DNA of 6,392 nucleotides. It comes from Planctomycetota bacterium (lineage in GTDB: Bacteria > Planctomycetota > Phycisphaerae > WQYP01). Every line of letters starts with the position of its first letter. The stretch's first letter is position 1. Shown here one piece after another: positions 1 through 6,039 of the stretch. The stretch lies in NCBI GenBank assembly GCA_021826605.1, contig JAKAZF010000171.1, positions 1 through 6,392 on the forward strand, read 5' to 3'. The notes under the pieces are model-generated. The model saw only the letters and a list, made by a program, of their open reading frames with translations, was not told the origin of the DNA and did no database searches. The position numbers and the translations under genes were made by a program.

Positions 1-32
1 TTTTCGGGGTCGCGATATCGCGACCCCGAAAA
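1..32. repeat. Perfect 32-bp palindrome (16-bp arms, no spacer)
   Basis: Bases 1-32 equal their own reverse complement. The outer TTTT/AAAA flanks a GC-rich stem (CGGGGTCGCG / CGCGACCCCG) around a central ATAT. It lies inside the reading frame of the PEP-CTERM gene and encodes the end of the hydrophobic segment and the basic tail. The order is T-run, stem, A-run on either strand, the reverse of an intrinsic terminator, so I do not call it one. A perfect palindrome at the very edge could also be a fold-back or contig-end artefact. Confidence 0.9.
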
Positions 33-951
33 GAAATATCATCAGTGGCGTAGGTTCTGGTACAGCTGATACGGCCGAGACCGAATCAAGAATCAAAGCG
101 TTGCCGGACGGAACTGAGAACTGGATAAAATTTACAAGGCTGGAGGAGCTGCCCTCCAAGGGAATCCATGTTCCGCCGGCTCCGTCGTTGAAACTCTTTT
201 CAATCGCCGTCGAGTCCTCATTGGCCAGCGGGCGCAACGAGTCGAATTCGCCGGCGGCCATTTCCGCAGAGCTGGGAGCGAAATAATATGGAATGGACTG
301 GTCGGCGATAGTCGTTCCATTGCCGACAATTACATAGCCGCCGGCGGACGCCACGGACAAGGGGGTGTCCGTGTAGTAGTTAGATGGGACATCCAGTGAA
401 ATTGTGGCACCGCCCGCCAGACTGGTTAGCGCGGGAACTGTATTCCCGCCGGTCGGTTGATATCCGACGGAGATGTTGGCTTGGGAAAGCGAAGAATATT
501 CGGATATCGAAGGCGATGTTTTAGCGGTGTAGGGGCCGGCTTGCGGTTGCGCGCCGCCTGCTGATGGATTGCCTAAATTAAATGCCGCACTGGTAAAAAT
601 GCCAAGGTACCCGTTACCGGCAACCGGCGTCTTGAGTACAAGGCTGATCGTACCGCCGCCGCCGACGAACGCGAGTTGACTCGCGTTATACTGGCTGGCA
701 AAAACGTTGTAACCGTATCCGCCGGAAGTTGTGGTCAGCGCTCCCAACGCGCCGCTTGCATCAGCGGTGTTCGTGTCATTATTGGAAGAACTTGTAAAGT
801 CGTTGGGCAATGAGCCACTTAAATTGCCGGAATTGTAATTGAATATCGAGGAGGCGGTATCCGGAACCGCACTTGCGTGGACCGTTGGGGAGTTTAACAG
901 GCCTACCCCCGCAGACAATAGAACCCCTGTTGTGAAAATAAAACCCTTCAT
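1..951 (-). CDS. PEP-CTERM sorting-domain secreted protein, 3' end cut by window edge
   Basis: I translated this frame by hand: 317 codons without a stop from ATG at 951 to the window edge. An N-terminal signal peptide (Lys2, hydrophobic residues about 4-19, likely cleavage after VHA near residue 26) is followed by a Ser/Gly/Thr/Asn-rich, cysteine-free body. It ends AVPEPTPLMIFLFGVAI then SRPRK, which is a PEP motif, a short hydrophobic stretch and a basic tail. That is the PEP-CTERM signal recognised by exosortase, so the protein is probably exported and processed at the cell envelope. The start is supported by GAGAGG (959-964, read on the minus strand) 7 nt upstream. A stretch around residues 95-125 (GGGGTISLVLKTPVAG...LGIFTSAAF) looks like beta-sandwich surface-protein sequence. 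From memory it recalls surface proteins found beside B12-uptake genes, but this is tentative. A cobalamin riboswitch lies upstream on the same strand. Molecular function is unknown; the sorting class is the secure part. Confidence 0.85.
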   Translation of the reverse strand, partial: MKGFIFTTGVLLSAGVGLLNSPTVHASAVPDTASSIFNYNSGNLSGSLPNDFTSSSNNDTNTADASGALGALTTTSGGYGYNVFASQYNASQLAFVGGGGTISLVLKTPVAGNGYLGIFTSAAFNLGNPSAGGAQPQAGPYTAKTSPSISEYSSLSQANISVGYQPTGGNTVPALTSLAGGATISLDVPSNYYTDTPLSVASAGGYVIVGNGTTIADQSIPYYFAPSSAEMAAGEFDSLRPLANEDSTAIEKSFNDGAGGTWIPLEGSSSSLVNFIQFSVPSGNALILDSVSAVSAVPEPTPLMIFLFGVAISRPRK

Positions 952-1205
952 AGGAAAACCTCTCTGACTTGCACGGCGCGACCCGGAAAGTCGAAACAAA
1001 AGCGTAATACCGTGACCCAGGAATACCGGTGTTGACGGATGCAAATTCTGAATTTATTCTCGGTCCACGGCCGGCAAACTCTCCGCTCCATTGCGGGGAA
1101 ATAGCCTTATAGACGCAACAACGTCTGCCATGGAACCAAGCTCATGAATTCAAACCTGTACATACAACGCCCGGTGTCCCATCTCGCGAGGACCGGCATA
1201 AAATC
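952..1205 (-). other. 5' leader between B12 riboswitch and PEP-CTERM gene
   Basis: About 250 nt separate the riboswitch core from the downstream start codon at 951. I see no convincing gene here. There is a small hairpin, AGACG (1111-1115) with CGTCT (1122-1126) and a 6-nt loop, but no stem followed by a U-run on the minus strand. Transcriptional control by a classic intrinsic terminator is therefore not visible. Control through the ribosome binding site or an unrecognised structure is possible. The first half of an open frame overlapping 1107-1295 lies in the riboswitch and is not credible as a gene. Confidence 0.5.
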
Positions 1206-1425
1206 AACAGGCAGGTCTTCTGGCTTAGGGCATTTGGGGGCGTAAGCATCTTCCCGGAATATTGTGTTCATGCGGCATGTTGAATCAGTCCGCATATCCC
1301 GGCGAGCGCCGGTTGAACTATTTCCAGTGATCTTACGCGAATACTGCCCTTTACAGCGGCGCGTCCGCGGCGGAATTTAACCGCCTTCCCTTTTCATTCG
1401 CCTACACCGGCGAACACCTGTCAGG
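1206..1425 (-). promoter_or_regulatory. Cobalamin (adenosylcobalamin-class) riboswitch aptamer
   Basis: Read on the minus strand, the conserved blocks occur in the right order. They are: ACAGGTG entry (around 1415-1421); a TTCGCC/GGCGAA hairpin; AAAAGGGAA (1386-1394); GGCGG-TTAAAT-TCCGCC (about 1370-1385); GC-GGACGCGCCGCTGT; ATCACTGG; a variable domain with ACCGGCGCTCGCCGG and TGCGG/CCGCA-type stems; CCGGGAAG; and the B12 box AGCCAGAAGACCTGCC (1210-1225). ACAGG (1417-1421) pairs with CCTGT (1207-1211) to close the element. Members bind a cobalamin and lower expression of the downstream gene, usually B12 transport or synthesis genes. One departure is visible: the usual CCCGCC block reads CGCGCC. 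The next gene on this strand is the PEP-CTERM protein. End coordinates are approximate to about 10 nt. Confidence 0.93.
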
Positions 1426-1675
1426 CTGCACTTTACCACCTTTCAAATTCTTTGCAACAATGCTCTGTACTTGTGCTCTGTACTTGCTGCCGACGCCGCT
1501 CACGTCTATAACATCCGTTATGTACATGCGGACCTGACTTGGTGAGCCGGGAAATCAGCCCATCGGGTCATGGTCGCGTAGTGCCGGGTCCATTTTGGGA
1601 TATGGAATTGGACCGTTCCATCGCCGACCGGTGCATCGACATTGCCACTGCAATAAGAAAGGAAATTCTACTCCC
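1426..1675. other. Divergent intergenic region upstream of riboswitch and fabZ-like gene
   Basis: About 250 bp should hold the minus-strand promoter for the riboswitch transcript and the plus-strand promoter for the dehydratase operon. I cannot assign convincing -35/-10 pairs for either. Visible structure is a 13-bp tandem duplication (1461-1486) and a short inverted repeat, ATAAC/GTTAT, with a 4-nt loop (about 1509-1522). No credible coding sequence is seen; the in-frame extension of the dehydratase back to 1595 lacks family similarity. Confidence 0.5.
1461..1486. repeat. Perfect 13-bp tandem duplication, two copies
   Basis: TGCTCTGTACTTG occurs at 1461-1473 and again, head to tail, at 1474-1486. 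The period stops exactly at both ends. It lies about 35 bp upstream of the riboswitch start in minus-strand orientation, so it would sit in or next to that transcript's promoter. Confidence 0.9.
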
Positions 1676-2149
1676 ATGGCTGCATCATTTCTCTACGATT
1701 TAAGCCAACTTGATTTGCATAAAGAAGAGTTCTCTCTGGAGGATATTCGCAAAATTAATCCCCAGCGCTTTGAGATGGAACAGCTCTCGGCGATCATTCA
1801 TATCGATTATGAGGGTACCACCGTGGTGGGTGTTAAGCATGTCCAGGAAAATGAGTTCTGGGCACGCGGCCATATTCCCGGGCGGCCCTTGATGCCCGGG
1901 GTTCTGATGGTGGAGGCGGCGGCTCAATTGTGCTCATTTATGGCCCGCAAAACCATCCCTGAAATACAATTTATGGGGTTTGTCAAAGCCGATACCGTGC
2001 GATTCCGCGGAACCGTCGTGCCCCCGAGTTCACTGTACTTAATTGCTCAGGCGGCGGATATATCCCGCCGCAGGATCATCGCGAACTGCCAGGGCATCTG
2101 CAATGGCGCGCTGGTTTTTGAAGCTGTGATAACCGGCATGCCGGTGTAA
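1676..2149 (+). CDS. FabZ-like 3-hydroxyacyl-ACP dehydratase (hot-dog fold)
   Basis: The product is 157 aa, close to the usual FabZ length of about 150. Its hot-dog dehydratase signature GHIPGRPLMPGVLMVEA spans residues 65-81. His66 and Glu80 are 14 residues apart, the same spacing as the catalytic His and Glu of E. coli FabZ. Enzymes of this family dehydrate (3R)-hydroxyacyl-ACP to trans-2-enoyl-ACP in fatty acid elongation in the cytoplasm. The N-terminal part (INPQRFEMEQL, residues 28-38) differs from the proteobacterial LPHRYPFLLVD block. This could therefore be a stand-alone planctomycete-type paralogue acting on a special acyl chain, and I leave the symbol blank. I chose ATG 1676 over an upstream start at 1595 because homology and length begin there; AAAGGAAA lies 10-12 nt upstream, rather far. 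A 33-bp gap to the next gene suggests co-transcription. Confidence 0.88.
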   Translation: MAASFLYDLSQLDLHKEEFSLEDIRKINPQRFEMEQLSAIIHIDYEGTTVVGVKHVQENEFWARGHIPGRPLMPGVLMVEAAAQLCSFMARKTIPEIQFMGFVKADTVRFRGTVVPPSSLYLIAQAADISRRRIIANCQGICNGALVFEAVITGMPV

Positions 2150-2182
2150 AACGTCACCTTTCGGCAATTTTAGGGTGCATCA

Positions 2183-3481
2183 ATGCCCGAAATTATTGAA
2201 CGCATTGCTGATCTTTTGCCCGAGGCCGCTTCGATTGCCGACCTGCTCAACAGCAATGTCACTGAAGTGCCGCCTGAAGGCCCGGCACCGGTTGGTAATC
2301 AGACGGAAGAGCCGACGACGTTGCGGCGGAAATCCGCTCCGGGCGGTTTTGCGGGAATTCCCGCAAAACCCGCCGTCTATGTGTGCTTTTCTGCCGAGGG
2401 AGTTCCGGTCGTCGTGGCAACTACCGCCAATTTACGCAAAGCTCTGCAAAATCGCATGGCCGGAGAAGCGGAGTCTAAAAGAAATCACATCAATTATGCG
2501 GAATTTGTGCAAACCATTCGCTTCCGCTGTGTCGGCAGCGCCTTTGCCGCAAGCTGGTGGTACTACCGTAGCGTTCGGTCTTTATTTCCCAGCCGCTACG
2601 CCGCCATGCTGGCCTGGAAACCCGCCTGGTTTATCACGCTTGATCCAGCGGCGGAGGTTCCGCAGTTTCAAATTTCCACCGCACCTTGCAACGCACCGGC
2701 AGTATGTGTGGGGCCTCTGCTTTCTCGGCGCGCCGCACGGGAATTGATGGAATCCATTGAAGATTTATTTGATCTATGCCGGTATCGCGACATACTCCGG
2801 CAAGCTCCGCATGGTACGGCCTGCACGTACAAAGAACTCGGAAGGTGCCCCGCTCCGTGTGACGGCACGATTTCCATGACGGAATATCAGCGGCAAACCA
2901 CCGCCGCCCGCCATTTTCTCGCCGACGACGCAGACGCGCGAATCCAATGGTGTGACCAACAGGAGGCTTTGATGCGCCAAGCCGCCTCGCGCATGGATTT
3001 CCGCCTCGCGGCAACGTATAAACGCAAACTGGATCTCGCCGATAAATTAAATCGGGGAAAGCTGCCGCAAGTTCATAATATGGACAAATGGAAATATTTA
3101 ATATTCCAGCGGGGCAAAACCCGGCAATGGATCGCTCCATTTGTGGCCGGCCCCGGCTGGGTTGCGGAGTTGCCGGAAGTTCCGGAATCTCAAGTAAATG
3201 AACATCTGCTCATGTGGACGCAGCTCTGCAATCCGGGCGTGTCTCACTGCATCATATGGGAAACTTTTCCCATCGAGCAAGTCGCGGCCCTGGTGACCTA
3301 CCACAAATACCGGCCCGCGGATGCCGGACTTTATATCCCCATGGATGGGACTATTGGAATTGAAATAATCTTCCAGGCTCTGCATATTTGGCTAAACCAT
3401 GAGAATCAGGATGAAATGCCGGAGATGAATTCCACGGGTCGACCGGCGCTGATAAGTCCCGGTGAACCGCCGGAACTGTAG
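2183..3481 (+). CDS. UvrC-like protein with degenerate GIY-YIG domain, Fe-S Cys motif and UVR region
   Basis: The product is 432 aa, against about 600 for full UvrC. Residues 1-58 are low-complexity. Residues 60-155 follow the UvrC GIY-YIG layout (AVYVCF, then VVVATTANLRKAL, then FPSRYAAML). The YVGKA strand is lost, the Arg expected in LxxRL is Ala, and the catalytic Glu position is Tyr (about 127), so cleavage activity is unlikely. Residues 177-226 resemble UvrC closely (GPLLSRRAARELMESIEDLF). Cys199, 214, 222 and 226 give CTYKELGRCPAPC, and the last three match the spacing of the UvrC 4Fe-4S ligands. A UVR-like helical segment follows (about 255-290), which in UvrC contacts UvrB. Residues 300-405 match nothing I recognise; the RNase H-like nuclease and HhH domains are absent. 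The start is supported by AGGG 7 nt upstream. A role in DNA damage recognition or UvrB binding is an inference. Confidence 0.82.
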   Translation: MPEIIERIADLLPEAASIADLLNSNVTEVPPEGPAPVGNQTEEPTTLRRKSAPGGFAGIPAKPAVYVCFSAEGVPVVVATTANLRKALQNRMAGEAESKRNHINYAEFVQTIRFRCVGSAFAASWWYYRSVRSLFPSRYAAMLAWKPAWFITLDPAAEVPQFQISTAPCNAPAVCVGPLLSRRAARELMESIEDLFDLCRYRDILRQAPHGTACTYKELGRCPAPCDGTISMTEYQRQTTAARHFLADDADARIQWCDQQEALMRQAASRMDFRLAATYKRKLDLADKLNRGKLPQVHNMDKWKYLIFQRGKTRQWIAPFVAGPGWVAELPEVPESQVNEHLLMWTQLCNPGVSHCIIWETFPIEQVAALVTYHKYRPADAGLYIPMDGTIGIEIIFQALHIWLNHENQDEMPEMNSTGRPALISPGEPPEL

Positions 3482-3554
3482 GAGGATTTTCCGCAACGTG
3501 CGTGCGGGAGGCCCCGGGGCATACCGCTGCGAAGATCCGAACAATCAGAAATTC

Positions 3555-3560
3555 AGGAGA
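3555..3560 (+). promoter_or_regulatory. Ribosome binding site choosing the thiO-like start
   Basis: AGGAGA precedes two adjacent ATG codons, at 3564 and 3567. The spacing from GGAG is 4 nt to the first and 7 nt to the second, which favours 3567. It rules against the upstream GTG at 3462, which overlaps the previous gene and adds 35 residues with no family resemblance. Confidence 0.65.
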
Positions 3561-3566
3561 CACATG

Positions 3567-4703
3567 ATGATTGATGGTGCAACGGATGTTGTGGTTATTG
3601 GCGGCGGGGTGATGGGGCTGACAGTCGCCTGGCAGTTGGCACAACGTGGTGTGTCGGTAGCTGTCCTGGAACAGGCACGTTGTGCGCAGGCCGCCAGCCG
3701 TGCGGCGTTGGGAGCGCTTTGGCCTCCGCCGATGGCCCGCGCGGGAGCTATGCAGCAAATGCATCGGCAAAGTTTGTGGGGGTATGAGGCGTTTATACAC
3801 TCGCTCCAGGCCGCCTCGGGTGTGCATGTGGAGTATCAGCGGCGTGGAAAGCTGGAACTGTTAAATTCTACAGACGCAATTCGTACCGCCGAAGAGCAAT
3901 GTACCGTTGCCAACGCTTCCTGGCCGGAATTAGATGGTAAACCCGTAATGGAACTGCTTACCGATCAACAAACACTGCAATCTGAACCGGCACTGGCGCG
4001 CGCTCCTCATGGAGCACACCTCTGCCGCTGGTCCGGACAGGTAAACGTGGACCAGTTGCTTGCGGCACTGGTTAGCGCGTGCAGCCGTTCTGGTGTGCGC
4101 ATGATTGAAGCCACCCGCGTTGACCGACTCGAATCTCATGGCGACCGGATCGTGGCGGCCCATGCCAACGGCCAAAGATTTTTAGCTGAAAAATTTGTAC
4201 TCTGTGCAGGAATCGGTTTGCCGGCCATTGCCGCCGTCCATGATCTTGCCCCACCGGTTACGCCGGTGAAAGGTCAGGCGTTGCTGCTGCGTGTGCAAAA
4301 GGAAGTGATTCGGCATATTGTAAAAAGCGGTATGATTTTTCTGGTGCCTTGGCAGGATGGTCGAATTCTGGTGGGGTCAACCACCGAACCGGAAGCGGGT
4401 TTTGATCTCACCAACACCGCGGAGGGCATCGCATTTCTGATCAACGGTGCCACGCAGATTGTCCCGGCCCTGAAAGCTGCGGTAGTGGAACGTGTGTGGG
4501 CAGGGTTGCGGCCCACGGGGCCCAAACATCGCCCGGTGATGGGTCAGTCGCCCGCTTTTTCGAACGCGTTTGTATGTGCCGGCCATTTCAAAATCGGCAT
4601 CGGGCTGGCTCCGCTTTCGGGAAAGTTCATGGCGGAATTAGTGGTCACAGGTCGCACCGAGCCGGGTATGGAAGCCTTTGCGCCCAGAAGTATGTCCGAG
4701 TAA
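3567..4703 (+). CDS. FAD-dependent amine oxidase, glycine oxidase ThiO-like (DAO family)
   Basis: The product is 378 aa, a normal length for ThiO/DadA-type enzymes. An FAD-binding Rossmann motif stands at the N-terminus (DVVVIGGGVMGLTVAWQL, residues 7-24, ending in Glu35). Next come AASRAALGALWPP (residues 42-54, where ThiO usually has an AAGMLAP-type loop) and VTPVKGQALLL (231-241). The C-terminal signature is WAGLRPTGPKHRPVMG (311-326) then GHFKIGIGLAP (339-349). Glycine oxidases oxidise glycine to iminoglycine with H2O2 release, feeding thiazole synthesis for thiamine. Arg315 corresponds to the carboxylate-binding Arg of B. subtilis ThiO (R302). The second Arg of its HFRNG motif (R329) is Lys342 here, so the substrate may differ. 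No thiamine genes lie nearby, so a generic D-amino acid or sarcosine oxidase-type role remains open. The gene follows the UvrC-like gene after 85 bp with no terminator seen. Confidence 0.85.
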   Translation: MIDGATDVVVIGGGVMGLTVAWQLAQRGVSVAVLEQARCAQAASRAALGALWPPPMARAGAMQQMHRQSLWGYEAFIHSLQAASGVHVEYQRRGKLELLNSTDAIRTAEEQCTVANASWPELDGKPVMELLTDQQTLQSEPALARAPHGAHLCRWSGQVNVDQLLAALVSACSRSGVRMIEATRVDRLESHGDRIVAAHANGQRFLAEKFVLCAGIGLPAIAAVHDLAPPVTPVKGQALLLRVQKEVIRHIVKSGMIFLVPWQDGRILVGSTTEPEAGFDLTNTAEGIAFLINGATQIVPALKAAVVERVWAGLRPTGPKHRPVMGQSPAFSNAFVCAGHFKIGIGLAPLSGKFMAELVVTGRTEPGMEAFAPRSMSE

Positions 4704-4704
4704 T

Positions 4705-4721
4705 CACACGGGCACCGTGTG
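4705..4721. terminator. Hairpin at the convergent gene junction, possible weak terminator
   Basis: CACACGG (4705-4711) and CCGTGTG (4715-4721) form a perfect 7-bp stem with a 3-nt loop, immediately after the ThiO-like stop codon and between two converging genes. No U-run follows on either strand, so it is not a canonical intrinsic terminator. Its position suggests transcript end protection or bidirectional pausing. Confidence 0.4.
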
Positions 4722-4750
4722 CGGGCCTTGAAAAACGCGGGACGGCAGGC

Positions 4751-5965
4751 TCAAAAATAATAGTGTACGCCCAGGCCGAAGTACTGAATGGTATTGACAA
4801 AAAACTGACCATACGGCGAATGGCCACGATAAAATTCCAGCAGGATTTGCAGTTTTGAGCTATCGGGTTTTCCATTATTTAATTCAATACCGCCCACCGC
4901 GGAAATATCTGTGTCGTAATTGTTTTCGCTCCAGTTTTTAAAATCAACGCCGGCCACCGGCGACACGTAAAATGTCCCCTTATGAAAGAATGGACGCCCG
5001 TGGTATTCTGCCCCATAGTGAAACCGCCAATGCCCCAGTTCCTCGGGGGCTACATCATTTAGATAGCCCGCTCCCGCATACAAGCGGACCGTGCGGTGTA
5101 GTAAGTCGATGGATCCCAGGGCGTTAAGCTCCTCATAACTTATTTTCTGACGCAGCCCGTTGTAATAGGCCGGGTTGGCAATTAGAAATTCGTCGCCCAG
5201 GTGCGAGCTTTGATGGTAGTAGCGCACCAGAAAAGAAAAATTGCGGTGCCGCACCGCAAAATAGCCACCCACCAGAAAGTCCACGTTTTGCAGATCACTG
5301 TGAACCGTATCCATATTGAAATAGGCAAACACGTCGGCCTGCATACCCGCTTCCCACTGCCAGTGATCCGCCCAGTTTCCGCGCTCAAACGGTATTGTGT
5401 CGCCGATGCTCACGGGAATAACATCCTTAAGTCCATTGGGATGATAGGGAGAGTAATACGTATAAGCCACGCTGAACGTCGGCCACTTGGGATCGGCTAT
5501 CAGTGGCTGAAACAGCCTTCCGGGAGGTAGAAATCCCGTAGGAAGCCGATAGACGCCCGCCCGTTCCATGGCCTTGGTATTCATACCTATAGCAAAGTTT
5601 CCGTTCCCCGGATTGGTGGAGCTCCCCGGCATGGGCATGACGCCGAGATTTCCCCCCGAGGTGCCGGGCGCGGCACCAAGCTGGGATGGCGACGGTTGCA
5701 AAAACTCGACCGTTTTGACGCCGTCTACCTGCCGCACCGCATGACGCACGGACGTTTGATCCGCCGGCGGTACGCCTCTAAGTTCAACGGTTGTTCCATG
5801 CACCTGCACCGATGGGGAGCGCAGATGGAATTTCATGCGCAGCAGCGCGGAAACATAACCGGAAACATACGCATCACGGGCTTGGGTTGATACGGGCACA
5901 GACGCCGTAACATGGCTGCACGCACAGAAAAGAACAACCACTGCCACCGGATAAATAGTACGCAT
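4751..5965 (-). CDS. DUF1207 outer-membrane beta-barrel protein with N-terminal BON-like domain
   Basis: The product is 404 aa. A signal peptide (residues 1-21, cleavage near VTA/SV) is followed by a BON-like segment (about 30-90: YVSGYVSALLRM, then VELRGV, then VDGVKTVEFL). A Gly/Pro/Ser/Asn-rich linker follows (about 91-125), then the DUF1207 region (about 148-404). Family hallmarks are FQPLIADPKWPTFS (152-165), YHQSSHLGDEFL (250-261), VAGVDFKNW (338-345) and GHSPYGQFF (381-389). The last residue is Phe after alternating aromatics (GLGVHYYF), a typical signal for outer-membrane barrel insertion. BON domains are thought to bind phospholipid membranes; the function of DUF1207 is unknown, so a structural or transport role in the envelope is inference. 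The start is secure: AGGAG lies 6 nt upstream of ATG 5965. Cys14 and Cys16 give only a poor lipobox. It lies 74 bp after nadA on the same strand and may be co-transcribed. Confidence 0.86.
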   Translation of the reverse strand: MRTIYPVAVVVLFCACSHVTASVPVSTQARDAYVSGYVSALLRMKFHLRSPSVQVHGTTVELRGVPPADQTSVRHAVRQVDGVKTVEFLQPSPSQLGAAPGTSGGNLGVMPMPGSSTNPGNGNFAIGMNTKAMERAGVYRLPTGFLPPGRLFQPLIADPKWPTFSVAYTYYSPYHPNGLKDVIPVSIGDTIPFERGNWADHWQWEAGMQADVFAYFNMDTVHSDLQNVDFLVGGYFAVRHRNFSFLVRYYHQSSHLGDEFLIANPAYYNGLRQKISYEELNALGSIDLLHRTVRLYAGAGYLNDVAPEELGHWRFHYGAEYHGRPFFHKGTFYVSPVAGVDFKNWSENNYDTDISAVGGIELNNGKPDSSKLQILLEFYRGHSPYGQFFVNTIQYFGLGVHYYF

Positions 5966-6039
5966 GAATTCTCCTGAATCTCTATTGCGGGTATCCCCTA
6001 CTTGATTCTAACGCTGCACGCACCTGAATCTTGCACCCA

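Noticed and set aside
1..32. Palindrome as an intrinsic terminator
   Set aside because: The stem is preceded by T and followed by A on both strands, the reverse of the required order, and it lies inside the coding frame.
1107..1295. 62-aa open frame on the minus strand
   Set aside because: Half of it lies inside the cobalamin riboswitch, including the B12 box, and its sequence resembles no protein family.
1595..1675. Upstream in-frame start giving a 184-aa dehydratase
   Set aside because: The 27 extra residues (His/Cys/Arg-rich) have no family similarity; ATG 1676 gives the normal FabZ length.
2634..3140. 168-aa open frame antisense to the UvrC-like gene
   Set aside because: The plus-strand frame carries clear UvrC motifs; this is a GC-rich shadow.
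3491..3507. CCGCA/TGCGG hairpin between the UvrC-like and ThiO-like genes as a terminator
   Set aside because: The stem is only 5 bp and no U-run follows, so it does not argue against co-transcription.
3351..3827. 158-aa open frame on the minus strand across the UvrC-like/ThiO-like junction
   Set aside because: It overlaps two convincing genes on the other strand, has His/Arg/Pro-rich shadow composition and no recognisable domain.
5973..6031. Repeated 9-mer CCTGAATCT at 5973 and 6023 in the nadA/DUF1207 gap
   Set aside because: One copy overlaps the ribosome binding site region and the repeat is short enough to be chance.
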